A stretch of DNA of 64,000 nt from assembly GCA_023362775.1 (NCBI GenBank), contig JALMGJ010000004.1:78606798-78670797 (forward strand). Reading direction: 5' to 3'. Positions 45,312 through 54,650 of this stretch are shown here, piece by piece (position 1 is the stretch's first letter; every line of letters starts with the position of its first letter). The translations under genes and the position numbers were made by a program. The DNA comes from Charina bottae. Its lineage: Eukaryota > Chordata > Lepidosauria > Squamata > Charinaidae. The notes under the pieces are model-generated. The model was not told the origin of the DNA. It did not search any database and was given only the letters and a program-made list of their open reading frames with translations.

Positions 45312-47339
45312 GTGGTTCCTAACGTTTCGCCAGCATCTTCCATTCCGACAGACACGGAGACTGGAAACACTCCGGAACAGAAAAGCACACCTACTCTGCT
45401 CCTTAACCTTCCTAATGCGATGCAGAGATATACCAGGACCATTCCAGCCTTTCTCAGAACAAAAAGGACCTTCAAATCATCACAAGCCAGCCGCATTTAC
45501 GACCGTCTTGAACAAGCCCTCCGGCGTGAGAGAATTCACACAACCCGCAGAAATCTTGCCATCACAGAAAAAGATCTATTCGCCACACATATGAGCCTCA
45601 GTCAAAAAATGAGAAGCCAGGATTGGGACAAGATTGATACCATATCCTACAGAAAAATGGAAAAGGACATCATTGATTACACAAACAGACAAAAGCAAAA
45701 ATTCAACAAATGCCAAAACAGTCAACCAAAACCGGCACTGGATACTTCACGCATTGTCATCAATTTGACAGAACGCCTACTCTCTCCTGAAGAAACCTCC
45801 ATCCTAAGCAAAGGAGGAAACTTTGCAATTACACCCACCAGAATTCCGGTGGAAGATATCATTGCCAATGTGGAATCAGCCAATCACCAACGGCCGGAGG
45901 AAGAAGCAGAAGAAATAAGGGGTGAAGTGGCAAGAATCCTAAAGAAAGCAAAGCCCCCCACCAGCAACATTACTAAGAAGGAGAGAAACGCCATAGAGAC
46001 CCTCAATTCGGACCCAGACATCATCATCTTTCCAGCAGACAAAGGCAAAGCCACAGTAATTATGAACACAGATGAATACAAAGACAAAATCAGAGAACTA
46101 TTAGACCCCACCACATACAGAACAATAAGACGGGATCAGACCAACAAAATCATGAAGCAAACCAACACACTGATAAAGAGCTCCTCCCTGCATTCCAATG
46201 TACTACAACGTATTTGCAAGACAGAAGCTCTCTCACCAAGACTATACGGACTCCCCAAAATCCACAAAGACTCGATCCCACTCAGACCCATTGTAAGTGC
46301 CATTGGCTCCCCAACATATGAATTATCCAAACATTTGGCAACCCTTTTACAGACCCACATCGGACAGACTCCATCACACATCAAAGACTCAGGACACTTC
46401 ATCAACAAAATCAGCACCCTAAAACTCAACCACACAGACAAACTGGTCAGCTTCAACGTGGTATCCCTGTTTACCAAGGTACCAGTAAGGGACACCCTGG
46501 CACTCATCAAGCAAATCTTCCCAGAAGACATTACAGCTTTATTTCAACACTGCCCAACAACTAGTTACTTTCAATGGGAGAATGAGTTCTACGAACAGAT
46601 GGATGGCATTGCCATGGGAAGCCCCCTGAGCCCAGTCATAGCAAACTTTTACATGGAACATTTTGAAAAACAGGCTTTGGAATCGGCTCCCATTACACCA
46701 ACAGTCTGGTTCCGGTTCGTGGATGACACCTTTGCAATTTGGAGTCATACTGAAGAAGAACTGGATAAATTTCTGGACCACCTAAACGGCATCCACTCCA
46801 ATATACAATTCACTATGGAAAAAGAAACTGATGGCAAACTTCCATTTTTAGATACGCTGGTCATACGCAAACCAGACCTCAAACTAGGACACAAAGTATA
46901 CAGAAAACCCACCCATACAGACCAGTATCTGCACAAAAATTCCAATCACCACCCACGACAAAAGAGAGGCATGATCAAAACCTTGGTGGATCGTGCTAAT
47001 CGAAACTGTGAAACCCAATTTCTCAACAATGAACTTAACCATCTGAATTGGGTCCTACAGGCGAATGGCTATTCTAAGAATGAAATAAAAAGAGCCATCA
47101 AACCAAGAAAACATCCAACTGAAGAAAAACAGCCCCCCACAAACAAAGTATTCCTGCCCTACATCAAAGGAGTCACTGACCGCATGGGAAAACTGATGGA
47201 AAAACACAACCTTCAAACGGTCTTCAGACCCATCAGGAAAATACAACAAATGCTAAAATCAGCAAAAGACAAAAGGGACCCCCGCACTGCTGCAGGAGTA
47301 TACCGCATACCATGCAGCTGCAGACAAGTATACATCTGA
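45312..47339 (+). CDS. Penelope 2 RT, open for 675 codons, stopped at GIY-YIG
   Basis: Penelope RT with a C-terminal GIY-YIG endonuclease. Motifs: FPADKGKATVIMN (about 237-249), LYGLPKIHKDSIPLRPIVS (about 313-331), VSFNVVSLFTKVP with Asn at the usual first Asp, IAMGSPLSPVIANFYMEHF, RFVDDTFAIW with D471/D472, LPFLDTLV and the helical linker. The frame opens at GTG inside the terminal repeat; the first ATG is codon 37 (45420). GVYRIPCSC (662-670) begins the GIY-YIG domain and a TGA (47337-47339) falls where the conserved Gly of YIG belongs. The rest of the domain follows in the same frame to about 47490. So the nuclease is truncated and the first RT Asp is replaced; mobility looks lost. Confidence 0.85.
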   Translation: MVPNVSPASSIPTDTETGNTPEQKSTPTLLLNLPNAMQRYTRTIPAFLRTKRTFKSSQASRIYDRLEQALRRERIHTTRRNLAITEKDLFATHMSLSQKMRSQDWDKIDTISYRKMEKDIIDYTNRQKQKFNKCQNSQPKPALDTSRIVINLTERLLSPEETSILSKGGNFAITPTRIPVEDIIANVESANHQRPEEEAEEIRGEVARILKKAKPPTSNITKKERNAIETLNSDPDIIIFPADKGKATVIMNTDEYKDKIRELLDPTTYRTIRRDQTNKIMKQTNTLIKSSSLHSNVLQRICKTEALSPRLYGLPKIHKDSIPLRPIVSAIGSPTYELSKHLATLLQTHIGQTPSHIKDSGHFINKISTLKLNHTDKLVSFNVVSLFTKVPVRDTLALIKQIFPEDITALFQHCPTTSYFQWENEFYEQMDGIAMGSPLSPVIANFYMEHFEKQALESAPITPTVWFRFVDDTFAIWSHTEEELDKFLDHLNGIHSNIQFTMEKETDGKLPFLDTLVIRKPDLKLGHKVYRKPTHTDQYLHKNSNHHPRQKRGMIKTLVDRANRNCETQFLNNELNHLNWVLQANGYSKNEIKRAIKPRKHPTEEKQPPTNKVFLPYIKGVTDRMGKLMEKHNLQTVFRPIRKIQQMLKSAKDKRDPRTAAGVYRIPCSCRQVYI

Positions 47340-47575
47340 ACCACAAAACGAAGCATTCACACCAGGATAAAAGAACACGAAAGACACTGCAGACTACAGC
47401 AACCGGAAAAATCTTCAGTAGCTGAACATGCTCTCAAGCAAATGGGACACGAAATCCTATTTGAAAACACAGAAATACTGGACAACACAAAAGCCACTAC
47501 ACCAGATTATACAGAGAAGCCATTGAAATTCACAAACACCAGCACAGTTACAATAAAAAAGAAGAAAGTCTAAAA
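47340..47575 (+). pseudogene. Rest of Penelope 2 GIY-YIG domain after the stop
   Basis: In frame after the TGA come RSIHTRIKEHERHC, the conserved Arg/His helix of the domain, and AEHALKQMGHEI. A frameshift near 47500 follows. Non-coding sequence then runs to the right terminal repeat. Confidence 0.75.
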
Positions 47576-47830
47576 ATTAGCAAAACCTGGCTACCAGTCC
47601 TGAAAAACACAGCCTGCAAAAGGTCAATGAACTCAGTCCAACCACCAGAACATGGGAATACTTCTCACAATGAACATGCTAATCACGCTCATCAGCCACT
47701 CGTTAACATTTCAACACAACAAAAAACCCCACCTAATCTCCTATAATTTAGCTCTATAAATAGAAAACAAACAAAACATTGCCACTCTACCTGGGCACAG
47801 AGATTTCGCTTCTGTCTGTGCTCCTGCCCT

Positions 47831-47870
47831 CTGAAGATGCTGGCCACAGATGCTGGCGAAACGTTAGGAA
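47831..47870 (+). ncRNA. Hammerhead-ribozyme-like core (Penelope 2, right repeat)
   Basis: CTGAAGA (47831-47837), stem II GCTGGC / GCTGGC (six pairs with two G-U) around a CACAGAT loop, then GAAAC (47858-47862) and GTT. Flanking CCT (47828-47830) can pair with AGG (47866-47868) as stem I. Same order and spacing as in Penelope 1 despite different flanks. The inverted left repeat lacks the CUGA part. Confidence 0.5.
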
Positions 47871-47966
47871 CCACAACTTCCAGAACACGGCCACACAGCC
47901 CGGAAGACCCACAACAGCCATCGAACTCCGGCCATGAAATTCTTCAACAATACATAAAAAAAAAGA

Positions 47967-49390
47967 CTTAGATCGCTGGGAGAAATTGCAATTATCACTA
48001 TCAGGTAGAATATCAGTGATTAAAATGAATATTTTGCCAAGAATTGTATACCTTTTCCAAACAGTACCTATACTGGCTTCAGAAGCTCCTTTTAAACAAT
48101 GGCAGCGTGATATATCTAAGTTTGTATGGCAAGGGAAAAAACCGAGAATAAAATATAAAGTTTTGCAAGACTGAAAAGAAAGAGGTGGTTTGGGCCTCCC
48201 AGATTTGAAGTTATACTATGCAGCATGTTGTTTAGTATGGCTTAAAGAATGGATTGTTTTGAAAAATGAAAAAACTATTGAATTTAGAAGGTCACGATCT
48301 AAGATTTGGATGGCATGGATACCTATGGTATGACAAAGTTAAAGTTAATGTGGACTTTAAAAATCATTATATTAGAAGATCTTTGTTAAGGATTTGGAAT
48401 AAATATAGGTCAATTTTATGTTATAAGATGCCTTTGTGGATTTCTACACAAGAAGCATTCTATAGAACTGAAACAAGAGATAAAGACAAATGGTTGACTT
48501 ATAAGGACTTGTTAGAAAAAGAACAAGGAGAATACAAAATTAAATCAAAAGAACAACTTGCCTCAGAAGGATATACTTTTCAATGGCTTTCCTATATGCA
48601 GCTTATAGAGAAATTCAAGTTAGATAAAAAAAGATTTTGGATTTGAACAGAGTAAATCGGAATTTGAAATACAACTTTGTGAAACAGACGAACATCTAAT
48701 TGCTAAAATGTATAAACTATTGTTGAGAGGGGAAATGGTGGAAGAACAAGTTAAAGATTGTATGATTAAATGGGCAAAAAATATTGGTCATAACATACAT
48801 ATGCAGCAATGGGAAAATATGTGGTCTAAAAGATTGAAGTTTACTCTGTGTTATAATTCGAAAGAAAATTTCTATAAGATGATGTATCGATGGTACATGA
48901 CCCCCAAAAAACTTTCTAAAATATATGGGACTGTTCCTAACATTTGCTGGAAATGTAAAAAACAAGAGGGGTAGTTTTACCACATGTGGTGGACATGTAA
49001 GATTGCAAACAAATTTTGGACCCAAATACATACGTTGATGCAGAGTATACTACAAATACAGATTCCGTTTAAACCAGAATTATTTCTGTTGGGAATATTG
49101 GATTTACAAATAGAAAAACATTTTATCAGAATTATACAATATATGATAACAACAGCAAGACTTCTTTATGCACAATTTTGGAAAACTCAGACTTTACCAA
49201 CAATACAAGAGTGGATGTTAAAATTGATGGACATGGCAGAAAATTATAAATTGACTTATTTATTGAAAGAAAACTCAAGTTATCAATACCTCAAAGAGTG
49301 GAAACCATTGATGGACTATTTGAGAAATGCAGGAGGGGCGAAGCTTACATGGGGTTTTGAAGATCAGATTAAATATAATAGAGTATATTA
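47967..49390 (+). pseudogene. L1 ORF2 C-terminal part (broken)
   Basis: Continues the RT frame interrupted at 45252. LSLSGRISVIKMNILPRIV, FVWQGKKPRIKYKVLQD, then a stop at 48172. The 126-codon frame 48266-48646 has GHDLRFGWHGYLWYDK. The frames 48708-48974 (ending in CWKCKKQEG) and 48984-49391 (MWWTC onward) together form the Cys-rich C-terminal motif and end. Four to five breaks. Same family as the L1 at 33 kb. Confidence 0.9.
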
Positions 49391-49639
49391 GACAAAGAAT
49401 TATTTCTATCTATTGTATGAAAAACCAACATTTAAGGCAGATTCTTTTATCTACATGACCAGAGATAGATTGGAAGTTACCTATTTTTCATATCTTTTTC
49501 TTTCTCTTATTTTACTACACTTTTTCTTTTCTTTTTTTAATTTTGTATTTGTATTTCTTTTTTCGTTTCTAACTTTTAACTAAGTATTTTAAAATACTAA
49601 TAAATTTTATTAAAAAAAGAGAAATTTGCAGCAACCACA

Positions 49640-50578
49640 GTCAATGAAAATCTTATGCAACAACTTCAAGAATACCATAAAAAAGATCCGTTCATGTGAA
49701 AAAAAAGAAGGATTTGGAAGAAATGCCACCTGAACAAGCAGCCTTGTGGAGCTGGGAACATGGACTATTGTGTTTTAGGGGTCGTTATTATGTACCTCCT
49801 GGAAAACTTCAAGAAACAGTCTTAAAATGGTGTCATGATAATCCAGCTGCAGGTCACTTCAGATTTTTTAAGTCCCTCAACATCTTGTCATGAGAGTTTT
49901 GGTGGCCACGCATGCTAAGAGATGTCAAGCAATATGTAATTTCTCGTCCTGATTGCCAGCAGGCCAAGCATCAGACGGGCAAACCTGAGGGTATTCTTAT
50001 GCCGCTAAACATGCCACAGCAACCTTGGGAGTGTGTATCAATGGATTTCATCACAGATCTCCCTAAATCCAGTGGTACCAACACCATTTTAGTAGTAGTG
50101 GACACTATGACCAAGATGGCTCACTTCATTGCTTGTTCTGGTCTTCCTACTGCGCAAGAGACAGCTCAGCTATATATTTGCCACATCTTCCATTTACATG
50201 AATTAGCCAAGCATTCCATCTCAGATCGAGGTACCCAATTCACTGCCAAGTTCTGGAAGGCACTTCTTTAAAAATCTGAAGATCCAAGGAAACCTCTCAT
50301 TGGCTCATCATCAACAGTATTTAAGATGCTATATTAATTACCAGCAGGACAATTGGGTGGAATTGTTGGCATTTGCAGAATTTGCCTATAACAACTCTCA
50401 GCATACCTCAACCAAAACCACACCTTTTATGGCAACTTATGGGTTCCATCCCCGCCTGTTCCCTCTAGAACCACCAGTTTCCACAGTGACTGCATCAAAC
50501 CACTTCCTCCAGGAACTTCAAGCTTGCTACCAGGTACTTCGAGAAAATCTGGATCAAGCCAAAGATGCGTATAAATGA
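49640..50578 (+). pseudogene. Gypsy integrase (broken, catalytic Glu region deleted)
   Basis: The zinc-binding N-terminus lies at 49696-49893 (RGRYYVPPGKLQETVLKWCHD... AAGH). The core has SMDFITDLP (first Asp, about 50037-50064) and ISDRGTQFTAKFW (second Asp, about 50219-50257). The stretch that normally holds the third catalytic residue (Glu in the 'GQ-T-ER' motif) is missing: the reading jumps from LAHHQQ to YLRCYINYQQ at about 50305-50320. LLAFAEFAYNNSQH and FHPRLFP follow. Stops at 49699, 49891 and 50270. Inactive. Confidence 0.85.
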
Positions 50579-50611
50579 TTTGCAGATCGTCATCAGAAGG
50601 AGGGTGTTCCA

Positions 50612-51046
50612 TTGACTGTGGGGGACTTAGTTTGGTTGTCTACCAGACATCTCCCTTCCATGCATCCTTCTAGAAAGGACCACAAGTTCATTGGTCCTTT
50701 TCCCATTGAAGCAATGATTAATCCTGTAGTCTTTCGGCTTAAACTTCCAAGTCACCTGAACGTGCATCCAGTCTTTCATAGTTCCTTGTTGGTCTGGGCC
50801 TCGCCTCCCAGCCCGTTAAGAAATTCCAAACCTCCACCTCCTCCAGTTTTTGTTGATGTAGAACCTGAATATGAAGTCAGAAAGATCCTGGACTCTCATA
50901 GAAGGCATGGCAAACTCCAGTATCTCATTGCATGGAAAGGATATGGCCCAGAAGAAAATTATTGGGAAGATTCCTCAGAAGTACATACACTACAGAAAGT
51001 CAAGCAGTTTCGCCAATACTGCTCAAAGCCAGGCCGCATATCTCCA
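50612..51046 (+). pseudogene. Gypsy integrase C-terminus with chromodomain
   Basis: GDLVWLSTRHLP and KFIGPFPIEAMINPVVFRLKLP form the GPY/F module, followed by LNVHPVFHSSLL. The chromodomain (about 50860-51010) then shows EYEVRKILDSH and LQYLIAWKGYGPEENYWED, including aromatic residues that cage methyl-lysine in the family. Chromodomains steer integration to marked chromatin. This module is open in one 165-codon frame. Confidence 0.9.
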
Positions 51047-51073
51047 GGAGGAGGGGGTCCTGAGGGGGGGATA
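51047..51073 (+). other. Gypsy polypurine tract
   Basis: G/A-rich stretch (AGGAGGAGGGGGTCCTGAGG then a GGGGGGATA run) immediately before the LTR start, the expected plus-strand primer site. Confidence 0.8.
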
Positions 51074-51074
51074 G

Positions 51075-51516
51075 TGTCAGAGTCCAGCCTGACTCTGACT
51101 CTGAGTTAGAAGAAAATGAAACTGATCTGAGAAACGAAACTTATCTTGTGCAGCAACTGGCGAGTGGGACTCGTGATGAGCAGGTGCAGGTTCAAAAGTG
51201 CAATACTCGTGATCAGTCTTGTGATGAGCAGGTGCATGAGTCTGGACCCAAGATTGACCCAGCTGCGCGGGAGAATCCTGAGAAGCCGATTGGTCCCGAA
51301 CCAGGAACCAAGGCAGGAGCACCAATCAGTGCAAGAGGAGGGCTGAAAAGCACGCCAAACAGAGGGAAGCCTGATTGGTTCCCGAGGAGAGAAGGCATGC
51401 TGAAAACAAAATAAAAGGATGCCAGCGCAAGCACCCAATCGCCAGAGACAAACGTTCCACTGAGCTAACAGCTTATATGGGAGAAGTCCAGCCAGAACAG
51501 TCCTGAGTCCTACACT
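51075..51516 (+). repeat. Gypsy 3' LTR
   Basis: Starts TGTCAGAGTCCAGCC right after the polypurine tract. A TATA-like AAAATAAAAGG lies at about 51407-51417. The end is set tentatively at CCTACA (51516) because the following bases begin a separate ATG frame. No second LTR in the window to confirm it, and no TSD. Confidence 0.6.
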
Positions 51517-51525
51517 GTAGTTGCC

Positions 51526-51950
51526 ATGGAACCAGAGCCAAAGCCTCACCACATCTATGAATTCACCTCAGCTGCATCTGAGTCTCACGCTGCTCCTTTG
51601 CCAAGCAAAATGGGGTCTTATCTCGCAGTCTTTCAGCAAACTCCAGCCCAGCATGGTCCCAATGCTTTGGTCCAGCCTCATCTAGCCACTTCAACCAAGT
51701 GTCATCCTTCAGCCCTAGTCCAGCAGTGTCTTGCCAGTCCAGCTAAGTTTCATCAGTGTGTTTCAAGTCAGTTTTGTCATGCTAGTCCTGTGCACCCATG
51801 CCTCGTGGTTCCAGAAGTACCTTGCTTGGTTTTTCCAGTCCAGTATTGCCCTGTTGCTCCAAGTAAGCCTTGTCCAGTGAATCCAGTCCAGCGTGGCCTT
51901 GCAGATCCAGTCCATATCCTATGTGGTGTGTGTCGGGGCTTTCATTTATT
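51526..51950 (+). other. Unexplained Cys/Pro-rich ORF next to Gypsy LTR
   Basis: ATG frame of which about 140 codons lie before an antisense LINE fragment; the frame formally runs to 52128. It contains imperfect repeats of a VQ-C-L-A-P pattern (ALVQQCLASPAKFHQC, PVQYCPVAPSKPC, NPVQRGLADPV). At DNA level CCAGTCCAG units recur. It could be the leader or gag start of a second Gypsy copy sharing this LTR, part of a longer LTR, or non-coding repeat. I recognise no domain. Confidence 0.3.
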
Positions 51951-51954
51951 AGTC

Positions 51955-52260
51955 GCAGGATCGGAACCTCACAATACCTCTGAAGGAATCATGTCCTCTC
52001 CAGAAGCTTTTCCAAAGGCCAAGGCTGAAATCAGCTGCTTACACTCAGATTTTGAGACAGCTGGCCACTCTGGTAATGTGCTTAATTCAGTAGAGACTGT
52101 TATTGGTTCAGTATATGAGCAGCTATAAATAGAGGAAAAATATTGGGTCCAACTTTGTGCTAAGATACATGCATGGGGCATGGTGCTGTGTGTGGAAATA
52201 CCATTAGCCACCAATTCCCAAAATTTCCTCTCATTTTTTTGAATTAATTATAGTCCTCAA
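51955..52260 (-). pseudogene. I/Jockey-like LINE RT N-terminal fragment
   Basis: On the minus strand: WELVANG, a WTQYFSSIY-like stretch, then LPEWPAVSKSECKQLISA and GKASGEDMIPSEVL, the block just upstream of RT in I/Jockey/CR1-type LINEs. Truncated at both ends. Confidence 0.6.
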
Positions 52261-52690
52261 TTTTTGGCTGCTTTGTAAGTTTGGATAGAGTCTGAGCACC
52301 TAAGGCAGGCTAGTCCTGTTGCGTTTCTTGTTCTTCCCCATTGCTTCAGTGTCGTCGTATTGTAACTAAAGCCTGTATGTTGTTTCAGGAACTTGGTGTT
52401 CAGTGTTAGAATATCTCTTGCAGAGAATGTGTTTATAAAATAAAGCTATATATAAAATTAAGATGTGTAGCTAGGCTGTTTATAAAAATGAATAGAACAT
52501 ATAAAATATCATAAGGCGCTCAGCAGAGAAGCTGCTGCTCCGTCCCCATCATAGCTCCACCTCCCTAATACTGAAAAATGTGAAAACTAAAAAATGAAAC
52601 ATATGGAAAAGTGAAAAATGATTAGCAGAAGTTCAAGTAGTGAATATCATTTACGTCCCAATATGGCCCAATTTGGCCATATTGGAATGT
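52261..52690. other. Sequence without recognised feature
   Basis: No coding or transposon signal; AT-rich. Confidence 0.4.
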
Positions 52691-52699
52691 AAATTGATT

Positions 52700-53780
52700 T
52701 TGATAACATGACTAATATCTAATTCTTTGGGAAGATTCTACATTGAAAATTGGTGGTAAATCATTTTATTGGAAAGTTTGGGCAGAAGCTGGAATCATGG
52801 CTTTATATCAACTACAATGTAATGACTATTTTAAGGATTTTTCCCTGACTTCAAATTGAATTTGGTCTTCCCAGTTTGCAACAGTGGGGGTTTCTTCAGC
52901 TTAAGCATGTTCTAATGGATCAATATGGACAAGATGCTTTGGCTGCCTCAAAGGCACCTGAGTTGCTTTCTTGCCTGGTGGAATCCATGACAGAAATAAA
53001 ACCTGTAACATATCTCTATCAAAAGCTCAAGAATATTTTTAAAGTGGAAATTCAAGGGATATTTCAAACATGGACTAACTGGAATTTCCAATAAAGTCCC
53101 ATCAGTGGCTTCATGTTCTTAAAAATGTTTAAATGGTATCTACAGATTTGAGGTTAAGGTTGATTCATCCAAAAAATGTACCTGGGATTTATTGGATTCC
53201 CCAAATAATGTATTTGAAAGGATGGACATCAGAATTTTTTATGCTGGAGGTGTAAAAAAATTGAGGGCTCACTAACCCATATGATATGGTCATGTGACCA
53301 TTTAGTATCTTTTTGTGTAATAATGTATATAAGCAGATTTATGGGAAAATATTTAAATGTTAAAGATGTTAATGTTGAATTATATATCAAAGTTATAGAA
53401 TTTGTCTGTTTATCAGGAATTATGGCTGCATCAAGAATGGGGAGAGGGTGGCTAAAAGAATTAAATTAAATTAAAAAATCAAATCAAATCAAATCAAATC
53501 AAATCTGATATTATTCCAGATGTCAAGGAATGGTTGTCGGAAATGTGTGATCTATCTGACAATATTTTCTACTAATCAAAGGATTCAACAATGTGTGTTA
53601 CTATGGCAGAGATTTTGTGATATCTTACAATAATGTCTTGTATTGTTCACATTATAGTAGTGAATACATTGCTAAACCAGTGACTAATGATAAGTATAAA
53701 AGATATTTTTTCTTTTTTTTTTCTTTTCCTTCCTAGTTTGCATGTTTAGTTAGTACATTTAATTTTTTAAAAAAAATAGT
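52700..53780 (+). pseudogene. Decayed Tx1-like L1 ORF2 C-terminus
   Basis: LPSLQQWGFLQLKHVL (about 52871-52918), LRLIHPKNVPG (about 53152), then a frameshifted Cys-rich motif CWRCKKIEGSLTHMIWSC (about 53241-53295). The last is the C-x2-C...H-x4-C signature typical of Tx1/L1 ends. An (AAATC)n array (53482-53507) and an A-rich end at about 53772 follow. Different L1 lineage from the 33 and 44.5 kb copies. Confidence 0.65.
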
Positions 53781-54084
53781 GAATATCATGGCACATTTTG
53801 AACCTCTGTTTATCCAGATCTAGTTCTTCCACAATCTAAACATAATTGCTAGAATTATCTTTCTATTAATGCAATTGACCATTAGAAAACAAGTAATTAG
53901 TCTGATGCCTTGGTGTTATTGTCCTCTGTTGATTGGAAAAGGTAGAAGAGCAGGTAGTTAGGGATGGTAGCAACACCAAAAAACTGAACCAACTGAAACA
54001 CAGACTGCATTATTCTCTAAGGTCAAGCTTGTAAAATAATAAGTCATGGCAGACAGCAGCCCAACTTCCAAATGGAAGACAAGC

Positions 54085-54349
54085 TGTGATGCATTTCGAC
54101 ACTGCCGCTGGTTCTCAGGAAGGAGGGAGCGCATTCCCAGGAGATAAGAGGACTTACAGTTCGGAGCATGTTGGTGGGAAAACAAAGAGGTTCAGGGTAG
54201 CCCCACCCTAGAGTCTCCCAGGTTATTTCCCCTTAGGTTAGCTAGAGTAGCTTTAGTCTGGCAAGATTCTGTCTGTACGGTGAGGGCAAATAAAGAACTG
54301 GAGTTTTTAAATGCACTGACTCGTTGTTGTTCTTGGGCTGGCCCTGACA
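54085..54349 (+). mobile_element. Solo LTR (TSD CAAGC)
   Basis: 265 bp from TGTGATGCATTTC to GGCCCTGACA, flanked by CAAGC at 54080-54084 and 54350-54354. A poly(A) signal AATAAAG (about 54289) precedes a short T-rich and GTTGTTGTTC end, as in a plus-strand R-U5. Ends resemble those of the LTR at 3328-3703. No internal region nearby. Confidence 0.75.
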
Positions 54350-54489
54350 CAAGCTTCACAGCAGAGACAGGAATCAAACATAAGTGAAGGTGAAATAGAA
54401 GTTTGAAAAATATAAGTTGGCCTTCTACAGGCCCTACAGACCTGGTTCTGTGCTCAAACCTAAGGCCCTAGGAGTGTGACGGAGTCCGT

Positions 54490-54650
54490 TTCCTGGCTGT
54501 GCTGAGGGCTTTTTTTTTTAATGATTCTCTGGCTGCTGAGTGTTTATTTCTTGTTTTATTTTGTATTTGTATATATTTTTGTTTTAATGTTGTGAGCCAC
54601 CCAAAATCATGTACTGAGATGGGCGGCTATATAAATTAATTAAATAAATA
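54490..54650 (+). mobile_element. L2/CR1-type 3'-end fragment
   Basis: T-rich 3' UTR, diverged hairpin (GTGAGCCACCCA...GATGGGCGGC, about 54591-54628), ATATAAATTAATTAAATAAAT tail in part. Truncated above about 54490. Confidence 0.6.

Larger units (their letters stand above)
45266..47951 (+). mobile_element. Penelope-like element, copy 2
   Basis: 2.69 kb, flanked by ACATAAAAAAAGA-type repeats (45253-45265 and 47952-47966), differing only in A-run length. Inverted terminal repeats of about 72 bp (45266-45338 and 47849-47920) are nearly identical, for example CGTTTCGCCAGCATCT versus AGATGCTGGCGAAACG. The inner gene is largely open, so this is younger than copy 1. It inserted into an L1 that already lay in the Gypsy element. 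Confidence 0.9.
44510..49618 (+). mobile_element. 5'-truncated L1 LINE interrupted by Penelope 2
   Basis: L1 sequence runs 44510-45252 (ORF2 RT) and 47967-49618 (ORF2 C-terminus, 3' UTR, short A-tail AATTTTATTAAAAAAA). It lies within the Gypsy RNase H region. Most of RNase H is missing between 44503 and 49620, so the insertion coincided with, or was followed by, a target deletion. No TSD visible. Confidence 0.85.
42093..51516 (+). mobile_element. Ty3/Gypsy chromovirus with nested insertions
   Basis: An LTR retrotransposon lacking its 5' LTR and most of gag. Order: gag with zinc knuckle, protease, RT, start of RNase H, integrase, chromodomain, polypurine tract, 3' LTR. A solo LTR sits inside RT (43480-44022), and an L1 (44510-49618) that contains a Penelope sits in the RNase H region. 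Every domain carries stops, frameshifts or deletions. Chromodomain presence places it with the chromoviruses. Confidence 0.9.
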
